Under the pieces are notes generated by a model. That model did no database searches and had not been told where the DNA came from. It saw nothing but the letters and a program-made list of their open reading frames with translations. The translations under genes and the position numbers were made by a program. Of a stretch of 12,885 nucleotides of DNA, positions 5,575 through 12,394 are shown piece by piece (the first letter of the stretch is position 1; each line of letters starts with the position of its first letter). This DNA comes from JAOUEE01 sp051011595. Its GTDB lineage: Bacteria > Actinomycetota > Acidimicrobiia > Acidimicrobiales > SHLQ01. The stretch lies in assembly GCA_051011595.1 (NCBI GenBank), contig JBPCTQ010000245.1:1-12885 (forward strand). Direction: 5' to 3'.

Positions 5575-7908
5575 GTGACCGAGACCAGTACCGCGTTGAC
5601 CGGCCTCACCGCGGACGAAGTAGCCGAGCGGGTGGCCGACGGCCGGACCAACGACATCCCCGATGCACCGGTTCGCAGCACCCGCCAGATCCTGCAAGCC
5701 AACCTGTTCAACCCGGTCAACGCCATCATCAGCGTGTTGTTCGTGCTCATACTCATCGCCGGCTACCCCCGCGACGGCCTCTTCGTGGGAGTGGTGGTGT
5801 CCAACGTGGTCATCGGCGTGTATCAGGAGGTGAAGGCCCGCCGAACCCTGCACGAGCTCGAAGTGCTCAACGCCCCCAAGGCGCGGGTGATCCGGGATGG
5901 CATCGAGCACGATCTCGGCGTGAGCCAGGTGGTGGCCGACGAGCTGTTGATCCTCGGGTCCGGTGACCAGCTGGTGGTTGATGGTGAGCTGGTGCGGGGC
6001 GTGGGGCTCGAGCTCGACGAAAGCCTGCTGACGGGGGAGGCCGACCCCGTCGAGAAGGACCCCGGCGACGAGGTGTTGTCCGGGAGCTTCGTCAGCGCCG
6101 GATCCGGGTTCTACCGAGCCACCCGTATCGGCGCCGAGGCCTACGCCAGCCAGCTGGCCGAAGAAGCCCGCGTGTTCCGGTTGGCCAACAGTGAGCTGCG
6201 CAACGGCATCAACGTGATCCTCCGTTGGCTCACCGTCATCATCCCTCCGGTGTCGCTGCTGCTGTTGTGGCGGCTCCTCGATGTCGAAGACCGGTGGCAG
6301 GACGCCCTCCAGGGAACGGTGGCTGCCGCCGTCGCCATGGTTCCCGACGGGCTGGTGCTGCTCACCAGCCTGGCGTTCATCTCGGGAGTGATCGCCCTGG
6401 CCCGACGCCAGGCCCTGGCCAAGGAGTTGGCCTCGGTGGAGCTGTTGGCTCGCGTCGACACGTTGTGCCTCGACAAGACGGGAACCATCACCACCGGCGA
6501 CATCAGCTACGGAGACATGGAGCCGGCGGACGGGGTCGACCGCGACGCGGCAGCCGAGGCACTGGGCGCCATCGCCGGCACCGACGAGGACCCCAATGCA
6601 ACCATGACCGCAGTGGCTGAAGCCCACCCGTCGCCATCGCACTGGGTGGCCACCGCGGTCACCCCGTTCTCGTCGGCCCGTAAGTGGGCCGGCGCCGCGT
6701 TCGCCGACCGGGGCAGTTTCTACATCGGGGCACCCGAGATCGTGGCCGATCCCGACGATCAGCAAACGTTGACCGCCGTCGAGGAGCACGCCCATCAGGG
6801 ACGGCGTGTCCTGTTGTTGGTCCGCAGCGACGAACCCTACGACGACGACCGCCTCGTCGAACACCGCCAGGCCGTGGCCATGGTGCTGCTGGAGGACACC
6901 GTCCGCGACGACGCGGCCGAGATACTGGCGTACTTCGACGAACAGGGCGTCGACCTCAAGGTGATCTCGGGCGACAACCCCGACACCGTGGCCGCGGTGG
7001 CCCGCCGAGCCGGCGTGCCTGGTGCCGACCAGGGCACCGACGCCCGAACCCTGCCCGACGACCCCGAGGCGTTGGCCGACGTGTTGGCCTCGGAGTCGGT
7101 GTTCGGTCGGGTCACCCCACACCAGAAACGAGCCATGGTCGGAGCGCTACAGGCGCGAGGCCGCGTCGTCGCCATGACGGGCGACGGAGTCAACGACGTG
7201 TTGGCGCTCAAAGACGCCGACATGGGAATCGCGATGGGGTCGGGCAGTTCCTCGACGCGTGCCGTGGCCCAGCTGGTGCTGCTCGACAATCGGTTCGCCA
7301 CCCTCCCCCGGGTGCTCGATGAAGGTCGTCGGGTCATCAACAACATCGAGCGGGTCTCCAACCTGTTCATCACCAAGGCGGCCTACGCCGTACTCATCAC
7401 CGCACTGATCGCGATGATCGGCTCACCGTTCCCGCTGCTACCCCGCCAACTCACGCTGATCGGCACGTTCAGCATCGGGGTCCCCGGTTTCTTCCTGGCC
7501 CTGGCACCCAGCACGGCACTGGTGCGACCGGGATTCCTCGAGCGGGTCCTGCGCTTCTCGCTGCCGGCCGGCGCAGCGGCCGGAATGGCCACCGTGGCGG
7601 TGTACGAGGTGGTTCGCCGCTCCGATTCGGCCTCGCTGGCCGAAGCCCGGACTGCGGCCACCATCTGCCTGCTCACCATTGGTCTGGTGATCCTGGTGAC
7701 CATCTCGCGGCCACTCCGAGCCTGGAAGCTGGGCCTGGCCGGAGCCATGGCGGCCTCGTACTGCATCGTGATGATCTGGCCCTTCGCCCGCAATTTCTTC
7801 GAGCTCGATCTACCGCCCCGCGAATCGGTCCCGGCCATGGCCGCTGGTATCGTCGCCGCCTCCCTGGTGGTGGTGCTGACACCACGGGTGTTCCTGTCCG
7901 ACGACTGA
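5575..7908 (+). CDS. HAD-IC family cation-translocating P-type ATPase, CtpE-like
   Basis: Predicted 777-residue inner-membrane pump. The N-terminus GLTADEVAERVADGRTNDI is typical of this branch. Membrane pairs lie at about 44-62/67-84 and 216-234/248-275, with a further block from about 600 to the end. The actuator loop has LTGEADPV (TGE at 153-155). The phosphorylated aspartate is Asp300 in CLDKTGTITTGD. The nucleotide domain shows SARKWAGAAF and GAPEIV, and the hinge is TGDGVNDVLALKDADMGIA (Asp537). Length and the FPLLPRQLTL...IGVPGFFLALAP region match mycobacterial CtpE, reported as a calcium-uptake ATPase. M4 reads MVPDGLVL rather than PEGL, and M5/M6 lack the acidic ion ligands of SERCA-type pumps, so ion specificity is unproven. 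The GTG at 5575 gives the family-typical N-terminus; an ATG at 5506 would add 23 residues overlapping the NUDIX gene. Neither has a good Shine-Dalgarno. Confidence 0.9.
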   Translation: MTETSTALTGLTADEVAERVADGRTNDIPDAPVRSTRQILQANLFNPVNAIISVLFVLILIAGYPRDGLFVGVVVSNVVIGVYQEVKARRTLHELEVLNAPKARVIRDGIEHDLGVSQVVADELLILGSGDQLVVDGELVRGVGLELDESLLTGEADPVEKDPGDEVLSGSFVSAGSGFYRATRIGAEAYASQLAEEARVFRLANSELRNGINVILRWLTVIIPPVSLLLLWRLLDVEDRWQDALQGTVAAAVAMVPDGLVLLTSLAFISGVIALARRQALAKELASVELLARVDTLCLDKTGTITTGDISYGDMEPADGVDRDAAAEALGAIAGTDEDPNATMTAVAEAHPSPSHWVATAVTPFSSARKWAGAAFADRGSFYIGAPEIVADPDDQQTLTAVEEHAHQGRRVLLLVRSDEPYDDDRLVEHRQAVAMVLLEDTVRDDAAEILAYFDEQGVDLKVISGDNPDTVAAVARRAGVPGADQGTDARTLPDDPEALADVLASESVFGRVTPHQKRAMVGALQARGRVVAMTGDGVNDVLALKDADMGIAMGSGSSSTRAVAQLVLLDNRFATLPRVLDEGRRVINNIERVSNLFITKAAYAVLITALIAMIGSPFPLLPRQLTLIGTFSIGVPGFFLALAPSTALVRPGFLERVLRFSLPAGAAAGMATVAVYEVVRRSDSASLAEARTAATICLLTIGLVILVTISRPLRAWKLGLAGAMAASYCIVMIWPFARNFFELDLPPRESVPAMAAGIVAASLVVVLTPRVFLSDD

Positions 7909-7912
7909 GGAG
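7907..7912 (+). promoter_or_regulatory. Ribosome binding site of the SDR gene overlapping the ATPase stop
   Basis: GAGGAG overlaps the TGA of the ATPase gene and stands 6 bases before the GTG at 7919. It supports a GTG start for the SDR and shows that the two genes are read from one message. Confidence 0.7.
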
Positions 7913-7918
7913 AGTGCG

Positions 7919-8770
7919 GTGGGAAGCCGATTCGCAGGCAAGGTAGCTCTGGTGACCGGTGCATCCCGGGGCATCGGCGCCGGAATAGCCGAACGCCTGG
8001 CGGCCGAAGGGGCCGATGTGGCCATCACCGCCCGCACCCTCGAACACCACCCCACCCTTCCGGGATCGCTGCGCGAAACAGCGGAGCGACTCGAACGACA
8101 CGGTGCCCGCGTGCACACCGTCGTGGCCGACCTCACCGACGAGGACCAACGGGGCAGCATCGTGCCCGATGTGACCGCCACCCTCGGTCCCGTCGACATC
8201 CTCGTCAACAACGCCGCGGCGGCCATCTACCAGCCCCTGTCGGAGTATCCGGCCAAACGCCGCCGGCTCATGCTCGATGTGAACCTCCACACGCCGATCG
8301 AGCTGACCCAGGCGGTGCTGCCCGACATGATCGAACAGGGCGAGGGTTGGGTCGTGAACGTGTCGAGCGGGTCGGCCGAACACAGCTCGGGCCCACCTTT
8401 CCGCACCGAGGGGATCGCCCTGACCATCGGTTTCTACGGTGCCACCAAGGCGGCCCTGAATCGGGTGACCAACGCCTTCGCCGTCGAGCTCTACGGGCGC
8501 GGCGTGCGGGTCAACACCATCGAACCCCGCGCCGCGGTCTTGTCGGAAGGGGCCCATGCCCTGGTCGGCGACATGTTGAGCGACGATCAGATCGAATCGC
8601 TCGAGGCCATGGTGGAGGCCACCATCAGCCTGTGCGACTGTGATGCCGACACCACCGGATCCGTCTTCGTCAGCCTCGACCTCCTCGACGCACGGGGTAT
8701 CGAGGTCCAACGACTGGACGGACAAGGGCCCTACCCCGGTGGCTTTCGTGTGTATCGGGAGGAACCATGA
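7919..8770 (+). CDS. Short-chain dehydrogenase/reductase (classical SDR)
   Basis: Predicted 283-residue cytoplasmic NAD(P)-dependent oxidoreductase interconverting a hydroxyl and a carbonyl. The cofactor motif TGASRGIG is at 13-20, with Arg39 in ITART after the second strand suggesting NADP preference. DILVNNAAAA (93-102) follows. The catalytic serine is in NVSSGS (147-152), and YGATK supplies Tyr173 and Lys177. The serine-to-tyrosine gap is about 23 residues, some ten longer than usual, caused by an inserted HSSGPPFRTEGIALTI-type loop near the active site. A longer-than-usual C-terminal part ends in GFRVYREEP. GTG start with a strong Shine-Dalgarno, 10 bases after the ATPase stop. Its stop overlaps the crotonase start by ATGA, so the two probably serve one acyl-CoA or related pathway. 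Substrate unknown. Confidence 0.9.
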   Translation: MGSRFAGKVALVTGASRGIGAGIAERLAAEGADVAITARTLEHHPTLPGSLRETAERLERHGARVHTVVADLTDEDQRGSIVPDVTATLGPVDILVNNAAAAIYQPLSEYPAKRRRLMLDVNLHTPIELTQAVLPDMIEQGEGWVVNVSSGSAEHSSGPPFRTEGIALTIGFYGATKAALNRVTNAFAVELYGRGVRVNTIEPRAAVLSEGAHALVGDMLSDDQIESLEAMVEATISLCDCDADTTGSVFVSLDLLDARGIEVQRLDGQGPYPGGFRVYREEP

Positions 8771-9600
8771 CCAGCGATCCGATCTCCACCGAGCTCATCG
8801 ACCAGGTGCTGGTGATCACCCTCGACCGGCCCGATGTCCTCAACGCCTTCTCGGGAGAGATGGGTCGGCAGCTCTCCGACGCTCTCCGGTCCGCCGACGC
8901 CGACGACGACGTGCGGGTGGTCGTGGTGACGGGTGCCGGCCGAGCGTTCTGCGCCGGGGCCGACTTCAGCGGCGGCGCCGCCGTCTTCGGTGCCCCGTCC
9001 GATCGGGGAGACTTCCGCAGCGACCCGCTGACCTTCCATCCCTGGGATGTCCGCAAGCCCACCATCGCCGCCATCAACGGCCCCGCCATCGGCCTGGGGC
9101 TCACCCTCACCCTCCAGTTCGACATCCGCGTGGTGGCCGACAATGCCAAGCTCGGCATCGTGCAGGTGCGCCGCGGGGTGATGCCCGATCTGCACAGCCA
9201 CTGGACGCTGCCCCGCCTCATCGGTCACGCCCGGGCCACCGAACTGTTGTTGACGGGCCGCCGGTTCACCGGAGCCGAGGCGGCCGAATGGGGGCTGGCC
9301 AACCGAGCGGTTCCCGCCGACCAGGTGCTCGAATCGGCGCTGGAGCTGGCCCATGAGTTGGCCAAACACACCGCTCCGGTGTCGGCCGGCGTGAGCAAAC
9401 GCCTGCTCTGGTGGAATCCGCAGCCCGACGCCGACCGGATCGACGACCTCGAGCGCGACCTCCATCTCCATCTGATGGGCGGCCCCGACGCCAAGGAGGG
9501 TGTGCTGGCCTGGACCGAACGTCGCGATCCCGAGTGGAGTTGGACCGTCAGCGAGAACTGGCCCGACTGGCTCGGCGACGACGGCACCCCCCGCCCCTGA
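8767..9600 (+). CDS. Enoyl-CoA hydratase/isomerase (crotonase) family protein
   Basis: Predicted 277-residue crotonase-fold enzyme acting on an acyl-CoA thioester. LDRPDVLNAFSGEM (19-32) opens the fold. The two oxyanion-hole segments are present: GAGRAFCAGADF (56-67) and INGPAIGLGLTLTL (103-116). Aligned to rat mitochondrial enoyl-CoA hydratase, the two catalytic glutamates are replaced: Glu144 by Thr113 and Glu164 by Gln133. RRGVMPDLHSHWTLPRLIG (135-153) marks the crotonase branch that usually has RRG..PE..S.WFLPR; here Asp141 stands where that branch has Glu. Simple hydratase activity is therefore doubtful, and isomerase, hydrolase or another crotonase reaction is possible. The C-terminus, with several Trp residues, is longer than the minimal fold. 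Strong Shine-Dalgarno GGGAGGA at 8757-8763; ATG overlaps the SDR stop. Confidence 0.9.
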   Translation: MTSDPISTELIDQVLVITLDRPDVLNAFSGEMGRQLSDALRSADADDDVRVVVVTGAGRAFCAGADFSGGAAVFGAPSDRGDFRSDPLTFHPWDVRKPTIAAINGPAIGLGLTLTLQFDIRVVADNAKLGIVQVRRGVMPDLHSHWTLPRLIGHARATELLLTGRRFTGAEAAEWGLANRAVPADQVLESALELAHELAKHTAPVSAGVSKRLLWWNPQPDADRIDDLERDLHLHLMGGPDAKEGVLAWTERRDPEWSWTVSENWPDWLGDDGTPRP

Positions 9601-9626
9601 CGCCGAGCATCAGGATGCTGTGCGTC
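9599..9626. terminator. Candidate bidirectional terminator between convergent genes
   Basis: GACGC (9599-9603) pairs with GCGTC (9622-9626), and inside it AGCATC (9606-9611) pairs with GATGCT (9614-9619), separated by a 2x2 mismatch. The inverted repeat covers the stop codons of both the plus-strand crotonase gene and the minus-strand secreted-protein gene. It has no T-run on either strand. Position between convergent genes is the main argument that it ends transcription both ways. Confidence 0.45.
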
Positions 9627-11160
9627 GCCAGCCGCCCTGGGTGTGCTGCCAGGGTTCGTTCCACTCTGCCGCGAACAGGCCGATGCGAGTGTGGTGCTGG
9701 TCGCGAATCGGCCGGTGCCACGCGATGTCGAACACGATCGTGTGACCCACGATGCAGCGGATCGGGGTGGCGCCACTTCCCTGGAGCACCACTTGGCCGA
9801 GCGGTCCAACCTGTTGACCCGCGGTGGCCGACACCGTCAACCACTGCGTGCGTGCGCACTCGAGCGAACCTCGCACGCCGGACGAGCTGGTGGTGCCGAT
9901 TCGGAGAGGTGAGTCGGGTCGATGCGGAACTCGGACGCTCTCGGGCCGAATCATCCGCCTTGTCTGGATGGGCCGCATCACCAGTGAGTGGGTGTCAGCA
10001 GGGACGCTCCTGGCACTGAGGTGCACTTCACCCTTCCCCGGGGGAAGAATGTCCGCGTGTCGATCCAGGGAACCCGGTTCCTCGGGGCGGTGAGAGGCCG
10101 TTGCGAGGTCGAGGGCGACACTGGTCGAGCCGTCACAACGGACGCGTGGAGCCGATGGGTTGGAACGGGCGATTCGGTACGTGCCGCCAGGGGCCTCCAT
10201 CACGACGGCACCCTCCACGTGCACGAACGAGTTCCGGTCACACTGGAGCTCGGCACGGATCGTCGCCGCCCCGTTGCGCGTGACCCGAAGGCCGGTGAAT
10301 CGAATGACGGCGCCACCGGGGTTGGAAGCGGTCCGTTGACGGGTCAGCGCGGGATCGGCGATGACCACGTCACGCCGGTCATCGGCGGAGTCCGACCAGC
10401 GACCGTCGCGCCCGGAAACCGACACCAAGAGTGACGCCGGGCCGGCCAGCAGACGGCGGAAGGGACGCGCACCACCAACGGGCTGCGGCACCAGCAGCGT
10501 GGTGACGGTGACTTCGTCGACGCAGTCGATCTTCTGCACATCGCCGGCGGCCGCCCGGCCCTGGCCGCGCGTTTGGCCCAGCTCGGCGACGAAGCGCACC
10601 GACACCGGCGTCGAGCAGCCGATCGTGGCGGTGACCGATCGGCTGTCCCAGTCGTCGACGGTGACGGTGAGGTCCAGCGGGGGATCGCCGGTGCTGTCAT
10701 CGAACACGATGGGCTCGGCGCGAGTGACCGTGTAGGGATCAGTGACCGGCGCCCCGGCCGCAAGTGTGGTCAACGCAATGGAACAGAGGTCCGGGTCGGC
10801 GCAATCCACCGGTTGTCCCTGCACCTGGATGAACCGTCTTGCGGGCATTCGGAACTGGACGTCGCCACGCTGATTGACGCGGCCGTCGCGGGCCACGGCG
10901 AGGTCGCAGCGGTCCAGCACCTCGGTCAAGTCCTCGGGTGCGGGCCAGACACACTGCACGGCGCCGGCCCAGTCGCCGGTCGACAGGCCCGACCCCCGAA
11001 TGGTGACACTCTCGCCGTCGACCAGCACCCGATCGGGTGTGATGGTGACCTGGGCCGACGCCGACACATCGGCCGGAATCGAAACCGCCAATGCTGCGAG
11101 TAGCGCCACCAGCATGGCCGCAGCCACGGCGCGGCAAGTCATGGGGCGGGCCGTCGACAT
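9610..11160 (-). CDS. Secreted protein: neocarzinostatin-like domain plus three Cys-paired repeats
   Basis: Predicted 516-residue exported protein. The start at 11160 (or the ATG at 11142) gives a signal peptide with hydrophobic core AAAMLVALLAALAV and probable cleavage after SASA, about residue 36. Residues about 37-154 resemble the neocarzinostatin/macromomycin apoprotein fold: ITPDRVLVDGESVTIRGSGL, then AVQCVWP, with cysteines at 70/85 and 120/126 placed like the two disulfides of neocarzinostatin. Three segments then share one pattern: a strand ending in Cys, 30-34 residues, a second Cys, then a beta-rich tail (Cys182/213, 307/342, 435/469). I do not recognise this repeat. The tail is rich in Trp and His (WHRPIRDQHH). 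Wobble positions are less GC-biased in the linker before the last repeat. It converges on the crotonase gene. An open 30-codon extension upstream would hide the signal peptide. Function unknown; enediyne binding is not implied. Confidence 0.8.
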   Translation of the reverse strand: MSTARPMTCRAVAAAMLVALLAALAVSIPADVSASAQVTITPDRVLVDGESVTIRGSGLSTGDWAGAVQCVWPAPEDLTEVLDRCDLAVARDGRVNQRGDVQFRMPARRFIQVQGQPVDCADPDLCSIALTTLAAGAPVTDPYTVTRAEPIVFDDSTGDPPLDLTVTVDDWDSRSVTATIGCSTPVSVRFVAELGQTRGQGRAAAGDVQKIDCVDEVTVTTLLVPQPVGGARPFRRLLAGPASLLVSVSGRDGRWSDSADDRRDVVIADPALTRQRTASNPGGAVIRFTGLRVTRNGAATIRAELQCDRNSFVHVEGAVVMEAPGGTYRIARSNPSAPRVRCDGSTSVALDLATASHRPEEPGSLDRHADILPPGKGEVHLSARSVPADTHSLVMRPIQTRRMIRPESVRVPHRPDSPLRIGTTSSSGVRGSLECARTQWLTVSATAGQQVGPLGQVVLQGSGATPIRCIVGHTIVFDIAWHRPIRDQHHTRIGLFAAEWNEPWQHTQGGWRRTAS

Positions 11161-11397
11161 CCCGGCACGAGGCGACGGCCAGACAATCCGGTCGATTCCT
11201 TGGCCGACATTCGTGTCCGATCTCTCTTCGTCGCCTTCCGGGCAGTACACCCACGCTGCCCCTGGCCGGTTCCCCTGGCAGCACCGTCGTTGTTGTCCAT
11301 CATGACACCGGCTCGGCGATCGATGGTCGCCGCCTCACCCGAGAAGCCATGAACCGATCGGGGGCCCGGTCTCGATAGAGGGGGTGAAGGAGACACC
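11161..11397. other. Divergent intergenic region with overlapping inverted repeats
   Basis: Non-coding 237 bases between the secreted-protein gene and the membrane hydroxylase gene, so it should hold both promoters. I cannot assign -35/-10 boxes. Visible structure: GGGCAG (11240-11245) can pair with CTGCCC (11256-11261), while the overlapping GCTGCC (11255-11260) can instead pair with GGCAGC (11277-11282). A separate 6-bp hairpin is CGGCGA (11314-11319) with TCGCCG (11327-11332). Confidence 0.35.
11387..11392 (+). promoter_or_regulatory. Ribosome binding site fixing the proline-rich start
   Basis: AAGGAG stands 5 bases before the ATG at 11398. It shows that translation begins ahead of the polyproline segment rather than at the internal ATG at 11479, which has no Shine-Dalgarno. 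Confidence 0.8.
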
Positions 11398-12393
11398 ATG
11401 CCCCCAACCCCCACCCATCCATCAGCCAGCTCGCTGCCACCACCGCCGCCCCGGTCGGTGTTGCCCCCGCCGCCACCGATGTCGTCGTTGGCCCCACCCC
11501 CGGATCGGCCCAATGCCACCTGGTGGCGGTGGATTCGTCGAATCCATGTCGTCGCGCTGGCCATCGCCATTCCGGTGGGCCTGTTCCTGGGGTTCGGGGC
11601 CGCCGGCGGCATCGTCGGGTTGTTCGTGGTGGTGGTGCCCTTCGAGAAGATGTTCAAGCGACACCCCTACAAGATCCGTCGACCCGGGCTCCGGACCGAT
11701 CTCACCTATGCGTTGGTCAACCCGGTGCTCGAGGTCGTCGGGTTGGTGGTCGGCGCCATCATCGCCGTCGCCATGGTTCCGCTGTGGCTGCCGATGTTGT
11801 TGTTGGCGCCGCTGGTGACGGCCCAGCCGGCATGGCTGCAGGTCGTCGAAGCCGCCCTCCTGCTCGACATCTTGATCTACTGGACTCACCGCCTCGGCCA
11901 CGAGGTGCCCTTGTTCTGGCGATTCCATTCGGTGCACCACTCGAGCAAACGGCTGGACTGGATCTCGGGCATCCGGGTCCACCCCTTCGACGGGGTCATC
12001 ATCGCGGTGCCGGCCGTGATGTTGCTGGCCGCTGGTTTCGACTTCGAGGTGGTCGGTGTGTTCGCCGTCATCCAGGCCCTCATCGGCCTCTTCGCTCACG
12101 CCAACGTGCGGTGGCGACTGCGCCCGCTGCACAAGATCGTGATGACACCCGAGTTCCATCATTGGCACCACTCGAATCATCCCGAGGCCCACTGCACCAA
12201 CTACTCGGTGTTTCTGCCTTTGTGGGACATCATCGGCGGCACCTACTACATGCCTGCTGATCGCCGGCCCCAGATCTACGGGATCGACGATCCGATGCCG
12301 GTCTCGGTGCCGGGCCAGCTGCTGCACCCGTTGCGTGGCATCCGCCCCTGGCTGCGCCACCCCTTCCGCGGACCAGCGGCCGTCGGATCGTAA
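11398..12393 (+). CDS. Sterol desaturase / fatty acid hydroxylase family membrane protein
   Basis: Predicted 331-residue integral membrane di-iron oxygenase using O2 to hydroxylate or desaturate a lipid. Hydrophobic spans lie at about 50-80, 104-140, 145-162 and 198-232. The histidine clusters that bind the two irons are all present: HRLGH (164-168), HSVHH (177-181) and HHWHH (254-258), with extra histidines at 195, 234 and 245. The N-terminus is unusual: about 40 residues dominated by Pro and Ser, with two runs of five prolines at 14-18 and 23-27, ahead of the first membrane span. Such runs stall ribosomes without EF-P. The strong Shine-Dalgarno leaves little doubt that this segment is translated. 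The ECF sigma factor gene starts one base after the stop. Substrate (fatty acid, carotenoid, hopanoid, sterol or other lipid) cannot be told from sequence. Confidence 0.9.
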   Translation: MPPTPTHPSASSLPPPPPRSVLPPPPPMSSLAPPPDRPNATWWRWIRRIHVVALAIAIPVGLFLGFGAAGGIVGLFVVVVPFEKMFKRHPYKIRRPGLRTDLTYALVNPVLEVVGLVVGAIIAVAMVPLWLPMLLLAPLVTAQPAWLQVVEAALLLDILIYWTHRLGHEVPLFWRFHSVHHSSKRLDWISGIRVHPFDGVIIAVPAVMLLAAGFDFEVVGVFAVIQALIGLFAHANVRWRLRPLHKIVMTPEFHHWHHSNHPEAHCTNYSVFLPLWDIIGGTYYMPADRRPQIYGIDDPMPVSVPGQLLHPLRGIRPWLRHPFRGPAAVGS

Positions 12394-12394
12394 T

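Noticed and set aside
5479..7122. 547-codon minus-strand open frame opposite the ATPase
   Set aside because: A shadow of the ATPase coding region; composition is His/Gln/Gly-rich and no domain is recognisable, while the plus strand has every P-type ATPase motif.
7673..8725. Minus-strand open frame of about 350 codons opposite ATPase end and SDR
   Set aside because: Crosses two well-supported plus-strand genes and has no motif or start signal.
11161..11250. 30-codon extension of the secreted-protein gene
   Set aside because: It would place a charged segment before the signal peptide; starts at 11160 or 11142 give normal signal peptides.
11258..11278. Direct repeat of CCCCTGG in the divergent gap
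   Set aside because: Seven bases repeated once in GC-rich DNA is not enough to claim a binding site; the inverted pairings there are more notable and are reported separately.
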